Source: Bacillota bacterium (GTDB taxonomy: Bacteria > Bacillota > Clostridia > Acetivibrionales > DSM-1351). From it: a stretch of DNA of 64,000 nucleotides. Both the position numbers and the translations under genes were made by a program. The notes under the pieces are model-generated. The model searched no databases. It saw only the letters and a list, made by a program, of their open reading frames with translations, and had not been told where the DNA came from. Positions 1 to 7,158 of this stretch are shown here, piece by piece; positions within the stretch are counted from its first letter, which is position 1; every line of letters starts with the position of its first letter. The stretch lies in the NCBI GenBank assembly GCA_023398105.1, contig JAEWST010000005.1, positions 1 through 64,000 of the forward strand, written 5' to 3'.

Positions 1-141
1 ATGTCCCCCACTTCTATAAGTGGCGGGTATCACTTTGGTTATCAGGCGGTGAGAATATCTCCCGCCTCGATGAAACGCCGCTGATGTAATGAAATTTTTC
101 TACAATCGAAAAATTTCATTTTAAACCTAGGCGTTATAAAC
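1..141 (+). repeat. Family 1 short interspersed element, copy A (left end cut off)
   Basis: The window opens inside a non-coding element whose relatives lie at 34562-34598, 41650-41815, 44355-44415, 46198-46437, 47738-47852 and 61593-61650. It holds the hairpin CCACTTCTATAAGTGG, then an imperfect GGCGG/CCGCC hairpin, and ends with CGTTATAA at 134-141. Full copies start TTATAACG, so the element has 8-bp terminal inverted repeats and looks like a MITE. The hairpin near the end resembles ends of IS200/IS605-type elements, but that origin is a guess. Confidence 0.7.
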
Positions 142-239
142 TTATTAATAATAAATATAAAATATTTACACAATAAATTTTTTATTAATCGCTTCAGAAT
201 AACATTCTAACAAATTTTTCATATATTTCATAGGTAGTA

Positions 240-304
240 ACTCGAAAATAAAGTTTGTACTAACATGGTGCGTTTTCGAGTCGCAAAAACCACAAGTGGT
301 TTTT
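240..304. repeat. Hairpin module shared with family 1 repeats
   Basis: Two adjacent inverted repeats are visible: ACTCGAAAA (240-248) with TTTTCGAGT (273-281), and AAAAACCAC (285-293) with GTGGTTTTT (296-304). The second hairpin and its flanks recur inside the family 1 copy at 41650-41815, so this is probably the remains of another element. No gene is seen between 141 and 636. Confidence 0.5.
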
Positions 305-343
305 GATGGTGGTATATTTCGAATAGAACTGTCAAAATAGTAA

Positions 344-517
344 AGTCGAGCGAATATCTATATCAAGTTGCTGAATAGTAACTTGGTATTAGATATTATT
401 TTTATTATAGTTTTATGAAAACATTCGCTAGACTATATATTTATTTTTTATAGAAGTCAATTCTATCAGCTAAATATCCGATGATATCGGGCGAAGGCTC
501 TAAACCGTAATTGACTT
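344..517 (+). ncRNA. Candidate structured RNA, unidentified
   Basis: There are two nested hairpin domains. The first pairs 344-355 with 423-434 (one mismatch), 354-360 with 390-396, and CAAGTT (364-369) with AACTTG (380-385). The second pairs AAGTCAATT (454-462) with AATTGACTT (509-517) around an internal CCGAT/ATCGG hairpin (478-490). I do not recognise an Rfam family and the strand is uncertain. It lies upstream of the tRNA promoter at 588-616, so it would be a separate transcript. Confidence 0.25.
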
Positions 518-587
518 TAGTAAAATAGTAATAACACTATAAAAATTGCTAGTAAAAAAAAATTGTAAAATATTTTTGATATTTCTA

Positions 588-616
588 TTGACATAATCTA
601 CTTTTTTTATTATACT
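588..616 (+). promoter_or_regulatory. Sigma-A-type promoter of the tRNA pair
   Basis: TTGACA (588-593) and TATACT (611-616) are separated by 17 bp and end about 20 bp before the first tRNA. Confidence 0.75.
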
Positions 617-636
617 AAGTTTCGTTCGTTTCTTAA

Positions 637-713
637 GGGCCTTTAGCTCAGTTGGTTAGAGCAACCGGCTCATAACCGGTTGGTCCGGGGTTCGAGTCCC
701 TGAAGGCCCACCA
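637..713 (+). tRNA. tRNA with CAU anticodon (probably tRNA-Ile2)
   Basis: A complete 77-nt cloverleaf with encoded CCA. The anticodon loop is CTCATAA. The acceptor and D arm (GGGCCTTTAGCTCAGTTGG) and the loop context match the Bacillus-type tRNA-Ile(CAU), read as AUA after lysidine modification, better than elongator Met. Automated tools may label it Met. It is cotranscribed with tRNA-Phe 47 bp downstream. Confidence 0.9.
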
Positions 714-760
714 TTATATCCCTTATGAAACGAACATCCTTTAATTATATATCGCTAAAC

Positions 761-836
761 GCCCAGATAGCTCAGTCGGTAGAGCAGGGGACTGAAAATC
801 CCCGTGTCGCTGGTTCGATTCCGGCTCTGGGCACCA
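761..836 (+). tRNA. tRNA-Phe (GAA)
   Basis: A complete 76-nt tRNA with encoded CCA. The anticodon loop CTGAAAA gives GAA. It is the second gene of the tRNA operon and is followed immediately by a terminator. Confidence 0.95.
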
Positions 837-837
837 C

Positions 838-877
838 AAAAAAGCTAATTTAAGAATTTTCTTAAATTAGCTTTTTT
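838..877 (+). terminator. Rho-independent terminator of the tRNA operon
   Basis: A perfect 17-bp stem (838-854 with 861-877) ends in a T6 run and has an A6 run on the other side, so it can work in both directions. Confidence 0.9.
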
Positions 878-960
878 GTTTATGAGTTTGTGCTTAACGC
901 ATTTAATAAGCATTTTTAAATGCAAACCTATCAGCAGAATATATAGTTGCTTACCTTTTA

Positions 961-996
961 GTAACTCAACTTTCCTAGTAGAAAATTATAGGTGTG
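961..996 (+). repeat. Family 2 element, left part, interrupted by the prophage
   Basis: The bases from AACTCAACTTTCC to the prophage end match the left part of intact family 2 copies (59598-59862 and 61236-61455). The rest of the element resumes at 34542. Positions 992-996 (GTGTG) are the target-site duplication. Confidence 0.8.
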
Positions 997-1079
997 TGTA
1001 GCGTTGCACGATATCTGCGAAAAATTTGCACGATATTTGCGAATTTGTTCAAAAATAATTTGCACGATATCTGCGAAAA
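997..1079 (+). repeat. Prophage right-end (late side) terminal repeats
   Basis: Three direct copies of TTGCACGATATCTGCGAAAA lie at 1004-1023, 1026-1043 (degenerate) and 1060-1079, just inside the TGTA terminus. The first matches the inverted sequence at the other end of the prophage at the same offset. They are probably transposase binding sites, like Mu R1-R3. Confidence 0.75.
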
Positions 1080-1116
1080 TTTAAAACATAAATTCTAGGG
1101 AACATTTTTGATAAAA

Positions 1117-2133
1117 TTATATGCTATTTTTAGTGTTATCTGATACACTTTTAAACTCTTTTAAAACGCTGTTTAAAAGGTGTTTAAATTCAAAAAACGC
1201 ATCAACTAAGATATCAATAAAACATTTAATAGATTGTTCTTTTGATAGAATTGAGTAAACCTTATTTTTAATATAAATGAATTTATTATATTTAGCACTA
1301 TATTTTGATGCATCGCTACATGAGCGTTTTACTAGCTTAGTAATATTTTTGCCATTTATATAACCTACTCTTTGTAATTCAGAATAAATATCTATAAGTG
1401 CATTTTTGTTTTCTTCCAAGATATTTGTACAATCTATTATTGCTTTATTTGCTAAATCACTAGTTTTCAATCTTGTAGCATTGGATATTACAGCTAATAG
1501 CTTTGATACGTAATGTAAATCACTTCCTGGTTCAAACAAGTTTTCATTTTCTAAATCCATTTGAAATATACTACTATTATCAAAAGCAATTTTCTCGGCT
1601 ATTTCACCAGCTAAAGCAATCAAAATATTATAATAAATACAATCCAATTTATTTTTATCTAATGATTCAGTATAGATTTTTGACCAAGTTTCATCTGATA
1701 TATTAACTCCAGTGGCTTGAATAACATTTTTTTCTTCTTTAACAAATTTATAACAAGAAAATATGCTTCTCTTAGTAATACTAGCTTTGTTACTTTTTTT
1801 TAATAATAATTCTCTAACCAAAGCATGTCCTGCCTCATGTATACTGGTTTCAATTATGTATTTATCTTTAGTTGTATAGTAGGATAAAGCCTTAAATATT
1901 TTACTCAATTCAGAAAATAGTGAAAATAATACCAACCCTATAATTAATACTATCCCTAAACCTGACACTATATAATGAATATATGGAATAATAATTATAT
2001 TATTTTTAGTTAATACACCAAAAATTAAAGTTACTAAAAAAATAAGTCCTATAACAAATCTAGTTAATGTAATCATATATTTATTCATAATTTCAAATTG
2101 TTTACTTATTTTTTTAAACAAATTAGGATACAT
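1117..2133 (-). CDS. Membrane-anchored M41-like (FtsH-type) metalloprotease
   Basis: 338 aa. Two hydrophobic segments (about residues 19-40 and 48-72) form an N-terminal membrane anchor. They are followed by the zinc-protease motif HEAGH near residue 100 in a TSIHEAGHAL context typical of peptidase M41. A central AGEIAEKIAF stretch resembles the second conserved M41 segment (AGRAAE). No AAA+ ATPase domain is present, so it is not FtsH itself. An AAGGAG site precedes ATG 2133. It is the last prophage gene before the right end, a typical cargo position. Its 3' part overlaps the 19-bp end repeat at 1169-1187. Substrate unknown. Confidence 0.65.
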   Translation of the reverse strand: MYPNLFKKISKQFEIMNKYMITLTRFVIGLIFLVTLIFGVLTKNNIIIIPYIHYIVSGLGIVLIIGLVLFSLFSELSKIFKALSYYTTKDKYIIETSIHEAGHALVRELLLKKSNKASITKRSIFSCYKFVKEEKNVIQATGVNISDETWSKIYTESLDKNKLDCIYYNILIALAGEIAEKIAFDNSSIFQMDLENENLFEPGSDLHYVSKLLAVISNATRLKTSDLANKAIIDCTNILEENKNALIDIYSELQRVGYINGKNITKLVKRSCSDASKYSAKYNKFIYIKNKVYSILSKEQSIKCFIDILVDAFFEFKHLLNSVLKEFKSVSDNTKNSI

Positions 2134-2237
2134 GTTTACTCCTTATATATTTAAATATTAGTTTTAGTTATAGAAACTATCATCGTATATTACAATAACT
2201 ACTTTAGTATAGTAGTTTCATTTTCAAAAATCATATA

Positions 2238-2465
2238 TTATTTTTCTTTTTTATTTTTTTTAGTATTAGGTATATATTCTAACAAATCTGTTATTTCACA
2301 TCCTAATGCCTCGCAAATTAAATCTAGATTATCAAGGCTGACCCTTTCCGCTAACTCATGGTAATAATCGTTTATCGTTGAAGGTCTTATTCCTGTTTTT
2401 CTTGCTAATTCTGCCTGCGACCATCTTTTTTCTCCTAAAATGCGAGATAGATGTATTTTTATCAT
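2238..2465 (-). CDS. XRE/Cro-family HTH regulator
   Basis: 75 aa, nearly all one helix-turn-helix domain (WSQAELARKTGIRPSTINDY, then the family's ALGCEITDLLEY ending) and a lysine-rich tail. It resembles YozG/cro-like regulators. It stands alone between the protease and the dam gene at the distal end, so it may control these accessory genes rather than immunity. Confidence 0.85.
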   Translation of the reverse strand: MIKIHLSRILGEKRWSQAELARKTGIRPSTINDYYHELAERVSLDNLDLICEALGCEITDLLEYIPNTKKNKKEK

Positions 2466-2575
2466 AAATTTCCCCCAAACATTAACGTATATAGGGAAAT
2501 TGTACCACTATTAGTTACTAAATTAACTAACATGTTATACTATAACGATTATCGTTATTTTTGTATTAAAAAAAA

Positions 2576-3331
2576 TTAGTAATTTCGTATTATTAGTTCG
2601 CTATAACTATGATTTTTTTCTGAATACCTGCCAGCAAGATTATTATTTCTTGAAACCTCTTCAATAACAAAGCCTTTATATAGTTCTTTGATTTCTTCAC
2701 AATTGTTATATGTTAGTATAAACTTTCCTTTAATGTTTTTTAAAGAATCACATAACCTTTCATGATCACTCACTGGGAAGTCAACCTGATAATACCGTTC
2801 AGTACCATAGTATGGTGGGTCAAAGAACAATAACGCTTTAGGTCTATCATATACTTTAATCAAGTTCTCAAAATCTTTATTTTCGATAACAACATTATTA
2901 AGCCTTTTTTGTATGTCTTCAAGATATTTAACCATTACGGAAACATTCTTTTTAATGCATCCATAAGTGCGTGTATCACTGCCATAACTTGTTTTTATTA
3001 TCATGAAGAAACGTGCTGCCTTTTGGATATCTGTCATTCCTCTTACATCATACTGTTTTTTAAAGTCATCAAAGAGTTCACGAGAGTTTAACATAAATGA
3101 CAATTCTCGTTGTAGCTCAGAGCAATGATACTTTATGCACTTAAACAGATTTACAAGCTCACAATTAGCATCGTTATATACCTCCAGTTCTGCATGACGT
3201 TCTTTTGAAAATAATACCCAACCAGCTCCACCAAATACTTCAATATACCGTTCAATACCTTCTGGAAATCTCTTTGTTATTTCATTTCTAAGTAATTTCT
3301 TTCCACCTATCCAACCAATAAAAGAATTCAT
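2576..3331 (-). CDS. DNA adenine methylase (Dam, D12 class)
   Basis: 251 aa from ATG 3331, which sits behind AAGGAGG; the longer open frame to 3355 has no such site. Motif I is FIGWIGGKKLL at the N terminus and the catalytic motif IV is DPPYYGTERYY near residue 175. The family methylates N6 of adenine, usually in GATC. In phages it protects DNA from restriction or tunes transcription. No partner endonuclease is adjacent. It lies downstream of the lysis-operon hairpin at 3389-3415. Confidence 0.9.
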   Translation of the reverse strand: MNSFIGWIGGKKLLRNEITKRFPEGIERYIEVFGGAGWVLFSKERHAELEVYNDANCELVNLFKCIKYHCSELQRELSFMLNSRELFDDFKKQYDVRGMTDIQKAARFFMIIKTSYGSDTRTYGCIKKNVSVMVKYLEDIQKRLNNVVIENKDFENLIKVYDRPKALLFFDPPYYGTERYYQVDFPVSDHERLCDSLKNIKGKFILTYNNCEEIKELYKGFVIEEVSRNNNLAGRYSEKNHSYSELIIRNY

Positions 3332-3388
3332 AAATTGCCTCCTTAGTTTTAACAAATAAAAATAGTAAATAGTGTAAATATAAATATT

Positions 3389-3415
3389 AGTCCCTGAGAA
3401 GAACTCTCAGGGACT
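3389..3415 (-). terminator. Probable terminator after the lysis genes
   Basis: A perfect 11-bp inverted repeat, AGTCCCTGAGA with TCTCAGGGACT, has a 5-nt loop and is followed on the minus strand by an AU-rich, not pure U, stretch. It separates the holin gene from dam. Confidence 0.65.
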
Positions 3416-3427
3416 TGGATGAACAGC

Positions 3428-3757
3428 TTATACTTTTGAAGAATTATTTATTATGTTGTCATCTAGCTTGTCTTTGGCTATATCAAACCATTCTTGCAAC
3501 TTTGCTTTTAAATCTCCAGGAGGATATATAAATTGAACCCATAAAGGCAGCAATGAATATACCCTTTGGAAAACATACTCTAATCTCTCCTGACCACGTT
3601 TTGTACCTTTGATAAGTATTTCTGCTTTAAGCATTAAGCTATATGCATCTGCTCTTAACCTCTCCCATTGTTTTTTAATAACGAGATATGTAGTATAGGC
3701 TACAGCTGCTGCTACAATTAATATCGTTATCCAATGGCTAATAATAAAATCTTTCAT
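3428..3757 (-). CDS. Putative holin (LLH-type)
   Basis: 109 aa with one N-terminal membrane segment (about residues 8-27) and a charged amphipathic body. The pattern (TM, basic stretch, then a ...ADAYSLMLKAE... helix) resembles LLH-family phage holins. It lies 9 bp downstream of the amidase gene, the normal holin-endolysin pairing, which supports release of the amidase through the membrane. Assigned mainly by topology and neighbour. Confidence 0.65.
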   Translation of the reverse strand: MKDFIISHWITILIVAAAVAYTTYLVIKKQWERLRADAYSLMLKAEILIKGTKRGQERLEYVFQRVYSLLPLWVQFIYPPGDLKAKLQEWFDIAKDKLDDNIINNSSKV

Positions 3758-3766
3758 TCAATCACC

Positions 3767-4486
3767 TTAACCTTTCATTTCATTAGCTATTTTTATCAAT
3801 AAAGAGTCCAAGTGATTTACTTCCTTTAAAGAAGCAAACCAATATTCAGGACTGTTTATTATACCTTTTTGTGCAAGCAAATTTATTGCTTGTTCTGCAG
3901 TATCAATTTTTAAATCTGACTCTATCCATGTAACCTTGAAATATTCACATATTGCTTTTGAAATTTCATCTGCACACTCTCTTCTATAAGTGCCAGTTAG
4001 TAATAGTGTTGCTTCTTTTAGATTATCCATAAATCCACATTCCACAAGAACTGAAGGCATATGCGTGTATTTAAGTACATAGAATTTTGCACTCTTAACA
4101 CCTCTATCCTTAAGTGGTGTACCTTGAATTAAGTGCTTATGAATTATTTTGGCTGCAGTTTGTCCATCTGCAGATGTTGGATAGTGGTATGTTTCTATTC
4201 CACTTGCATCACTCCAGCTGCCTGTCGCCGCATTAGCATGTACTGATATGTAAAAATCAGCTTTTGCATTGTTAGCAGCGTTAGTGCGTTCAGATAAAGG
4301 TGTATCATTATCTTTTGGTGCTACCATAATGATTTTAAATCCACAGCGTTCAAGATTTATCTTTATGAGTTGGGCTACTGCATTGTTAAACTCGTTTTCA
4401 TGCATAAAAGTGCCATCAGGGAAGATAGGTGTCCTCTTGCCAGAAGTCTCCATTCCATGCCCATCATCAATCGCAATTAAGTACAT
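3767..4486 (-). CDS. N-acetylmuramoyl-L-alanine amidase (endolysin)
   Basis: 239 aa. The Amidase_3 zinc-hydrolase fold is recognised from IDDGHGMETSGKRTP at the N terminus (zinc His), the SVHANAA motif near residue 80 (second His) and VLVECGFMDN (catalytic Glu) near residue 145. The C-terminal 60 residues (AEQAINLLAQKGIINSPEYW) form a small helical repeat seen in clostridial endolysins. It cleaves the peptide from the glycan of host peptidoglycan for lysis. It has no signal peptide, consistent with holin-dependent export. Confidence 0.92.
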   Translation of the reverse strand: MYLIAIDDGHGMETSGKRTPIFPDGTFMHENEFNNAVAQLIKINLERCGFKIIMVAPKDNDTPLSERTNAANNAKADFYISVHANAATGSWSDASGIETYHYPTSADGQTAAKIIHKHLIQGTPLKDRGVKSAKFYVLKYTHMPSVLVECGFMDNLKEATLLLTGTYRRECADEISKAICEYFKVTWIESDLKIDTAEQAINLLAQKGIINSPEYWFASLKEVNHLDSLLIKIANEMKG

Positions 4487-4538
4487 CGTTAAAACCTCTT
4501 TTCTTAAATTTGTATTAAGAGACTTTCTACTATTGTTA

Positions 4539-4889
4539 TTAGCCCTCTATTTCTGTTGAGCCTATGGGGTAAGTATTTTCTGATATAACAGTTACTCCAT
4601 CTGCAGCATAATAAGTTACTATAACACTCTGATATGCTCCTTCTGCTGACTTGTTTGTTAGTGTCAGCTTTAAGAACAGAGTCTCGTCTTTTCTTTTGTA
4701 GCTTGTTACTGTCGGTATTCCGCTTTCATCAAGCTCACTTGGTATACCATTCCATACCTCTTCGCTATAAAGCATTTTGACTATGTCTTGGATAGCCGAC
4801 TGTACAAGTCCAAAGCCGTTGTTAATCTTAAAATACTCTTCCTTGATTTTGTTACTACCAACCAAGTTGCAAAAAATGTTATCCGCCAT
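4539..4889 (-). CDS. Hypothetical late phage protein
   Basis: 116 aa. The C-terminal half is beta-rich and tail-fibre-like (VTYYAADGVTVISENTYPIG). It is encoded between the kelch/tail block and the amidase in a late-operon position, so a virion accessory role is possible. Function unknown. Confidence 0.7.
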   Translation of the reverse strand: MADNIFCNLVGSNKIKEEYFKINNGFGLVQSAIQDIVKMLYSEEVWNGIPSELDESGIPTVTSYKRKDETLFLKLTLTNKSAEGAYQSVIVTYYAADGVTVISENTYPIGSTEIEG

Positions 4890-4918
4890 AAATAATGACC
4901 TCTTTTCTAATTTTTATT

Positions 4919-4947
4919 TTGCATATATTCCTTACATGGAATATAAT
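4919..4947 (+). promoter_or_regulatory. Promoter of the stalk-domain moron gene
   Basis: TTGCAT (4919-4924), a 17-bp spacer and a perfect TATAAT (4942-4947) point rightward, against the late operon. This gives the next gene its own, probably lysogenic, expression. Confidence 0.75.
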
Positions 4948-4985
4948 GTAATTGAGTTTTTAATAAAAAAAGGAGATATAAACCT

Positions 4986-5663
4986 ATGAAAAAATTTTTA
5001 TCTGGTTTCTTAGCTGGGATTCTATTAACCTCTACAATCATATCTGTAGCAGCACAAACAGATACAGTTCAAGCTTTGTTTAATGGCGTAAAGGTTGCTG
5101 TTAATGGAGAACAAATCCAATTCAAAAATGGTGAAGAGCCAGCAATTATTAATGACCGCACATATGTTCCTGCCAAGTATGTGGCTGAAGCTTTAGGAGC
5201 AACTGTAAATTGGGATGGTAAGAATAATACAGTCAATATAACCGACTCAGATGATTCAAAAGCCGTTTCTGACACACCTACAATTTCAAGTGACGAAACG
5301 CCTATAGTACCAACGACATCAAAGGATGATAAGCATCCGAATTCTAATTTTGATTTTCATTTATCTTTGCGTGGTGATATGCGCTATAGCGGAACAACCT
5401 CTGATGGCTTGCATGTTAATGTTTACAAGAATAACCCTCAAAAATTTGTACTTTCAAATGATGTATTTTCCAAGTACCATAGTATAAAATTTATAAGATT
5501 AGATAAAACCGATTCTAAGCGCATTTATTCTATTATTCGTGCATCAGATAATAAGGTACTTATCCAAGAGGTTGAGTATTTAAACATCAATGAGGATAGA
5601 TATATAACTCTTGATTACTACGAAAACACAATTTTGCCAATTATTAAAGCGGAAGAGAAATAA
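4986..5663 (+). CDS. Secreted protein with copper amine oxidase-like stalk domain
   Basis: 225 aa. A signal peptide (MKKFLSGFLAGILLTSTIIS..AAQ) is followed by a CAO_N1 domain (VKVAVNGEQIQFKNGEEPAI to VNWDGKNNTVNI, about residues 34-90), a Ser/Thr/Pro linker and an unrecognised C-terminal domain. CAO_N1 domains are common in clostridial surface proteins and have no oxidase activity alone. It is oriented against the surrounding late genes and has its own promoter and terminator. This is the classic layout of a moron expressed in the lysogen, possibly altering the host surface (inference). Confidence 0.85.
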   Translation: MKKFLSGFLAGILLTSTIISVAAQTDTVQALFNGVKVAVNGEQIQFKNGEEPAIINDRTYVPAKYVAEALGATVNWDGKNNTVNITDSDDSKAVSDTPTISSDETPIVPTTSKDDKHPNSNFDFHLSLRGDMRYSGTTSDGLHVNVYKNNPQKFVLSNDVFSKYHSIKFIRLDKTDSKRIYSIIRASDNKVLIQEVEYLNINEDRYITLDYYENTILPIIKAEEK

Positions 5664-5676
5664 TCTTCCGCTTTTT
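5649..5676 (+). terminator. Terminator of the moron gene
   Basis: GCGGAAGA (5649-5656) pairs with TCTTCCGC (5664-5671) and is followed by T5. The loop contains the TAA stop codon. Confidence 0.85.
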
Positions 5677-7158
5677 CTACTTCCAAACACCGCTAATATT
5701 CATTAATACATTGGATTCTTTCCATGTTCCTCCGACATTGTAAAACGCAGTTGATTGTTTCGGGACTCCTCCGACATTATAGTACGTGTTGCTTGTAGGG
5801 TCGTACACCCACAAATCGTTTAGCACTCCATTGTTGTTATAGCCACCGAAAACGTACATTTTACCGCTTATTATTACCGCTGTATGTTGGTATCTTACTG
5901 TAGCTCCATTTGCAAGCTGCATCCATGTATTAGCACTAGGATTGTATTTCCATAAATCATTTAAACGATTACCGCTGTTCCCTCCGAATACATACATCTC
6001 ATCATTTATTATAACTGCTGTATGCCCACTTCTAGCTGTTGCCCCACTAGCCTTTTGTTCCCAACTGTCTGTTCCAAAGTTATACATCCATAAATCATTT
6101 GAAATACCATAGCTGTCATAACCACCGAAAATATACATCTTATTATCTATCACTACTGCTGTATGTTCATATAAATTAACTGGACAACTTGTTTTTTCTA
6201 ACCATACATTAGTCGCAGGGTTATATTCCCATAATTTATTAGTAAAAACAGTACCATACAGCCACCCACCAAAATAATAAATTTTATCGTTAATTGTGCA
6301 AGCTGAATGTGAAGCCCCTAACACTGGGCAACCTGTTATTTGCGACCATGTGTCGGTAGTAGGAGTATATTTCCACATACCACTTGCAGTGCCGTTATAA
6401 GCATACATTTTGCCGTCTACCACAGAAGCAGTATGCCCACTCATATTTATTGTGCAAGATTTTTTTGGTTTCCAATGCGTTAGATATGAGTAGTCATTTA
6501 GCATATTGTAGTTTGTCCAGTCGGTTCTTGCGATTCTTGTATTTATTGTTGCTATTCCACCTGCTGGAATACGAGCATATGTAACATCAGCAAAACTAAT
6601 TTCTAAATATGTATCTGCCATTGATGTAGTTGGACTCATGCTTGCAAAAGTCCCCCTTACAGAACTTGTAAAAGCAGTGTAGTTATCACCATTAGAACCC
6701 ATTGATGCGGCATGGTCGCAGTAGAAATATTGCAAAACATCTTTATCTTTAGTATAGTAATATCTTAATTTAACCTCTCTTAAATCAACTACACTTGAAG
6801 TATTGTTTTTTATCTTGTATATTCCTGTAATGGTATTACTTGATGCTGTAGTATTTAAGTTATGAAATTCAACGGTCAAATCTTTAGAATCGTCTATGTC
6901 AAGCGTTACAGGTACAGGCTCTTTACCGAAAATAAGTGCTCCGTTTTTATACGCAGTAATATATTCCCATACTGTATATATATTAGTACCTTGGATTGAA
7001 GAATCATATACCCATAAATCATTAAGTTGATTGCCATAACTATCTATCCCACCAAAAACATACATTACTCCGTTTATGTTACATGCCGAATGGTCTCTTC
7101 TAGCTACAGTACTACCATTTAATTGTGTCCACGTTCCCACACTATCACTACCAATCAA
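5677..7158 (-). CDS. Phage kelch-repeat protein with inserted CBM3 cellulose-binding module
   Basis: 493 aa. Kelch motifs (HTAVIINDEMYVFGG type, with W..L and LW.YDP) occur at about residues 20-50 and five more times at 240-465. Residues about 92-230 form a family 3 carbohydrate-binding module: TGIYKIKNN..SSVVDL, KLRYYYTKD, FYCDHA, ADTYLEISFA and a DWTNYN..NDYSYL ending. The C terminus repeats YYNVGG/FYNVGG. The start overlaps the upstream tail gene's stop (TTGA: TTG start, TGA stop), implying translational coupling. Placed right after the tail-tip genes, it is probably a receptor- or substrate-binding tail appendage. CBM3 binds crystalline cellulose in cellulosomal proteins. Confidence 0.85.
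   Translation of the reverse strand: MIGSDSVGTWTQLNGSTVARRDHSACNINGVMYVFGGIDSYGNQLNDLWVYDSSIQGTNIYTVWEYITAYKNGALIFGKEPVPVTLDIDDSKDLTVEFHNLNTTASSNTITGIYKIKNNTSSVVDLREVKLRYYYTKDKDVLQYFYCDHAASMGSNGDNYTAFTSSVRGTFASMSPTTSMADTYLEISFADVTYARIPAGGIATINTRIARTDWTNYNMLNDYSYLTHWKPKKSCTINMSGHTASVVDGKMYAYNGTASGMWKYTPTTDTWSQITGCPVLGASHSACTINDKIYYFGGWLYGTVFTNKLWEYNPATNVWLEKTSCPVNLYEHTAVVIDNKMYIFGGYDSYGISNDLWMYNFGTDSWEQKASGATARSGHTAVIINDEMYVFGGNSGNRLNDLWKYNPSANTWMQLANGATVRYQHTAVIISGKMYVFGGYNNNGVLNDLWVYDPTSNTYYNVGGVPKQSTAFYNVGGTWKESNVLMNISGVWK

Noticed and set aside
1117..2133. FtsH proper
   Set aside because: Length and content lack the AAA+ ATPase; only the protease motif and membrane anchor are present.
5677..7158. 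Frameshift fusion of the tail-tip and kelch genes
   Set aside because: The tail-tip protein ends with a typical fibre C terminus and no slippery site was seen at the junction; stop/start overlap explains it better.
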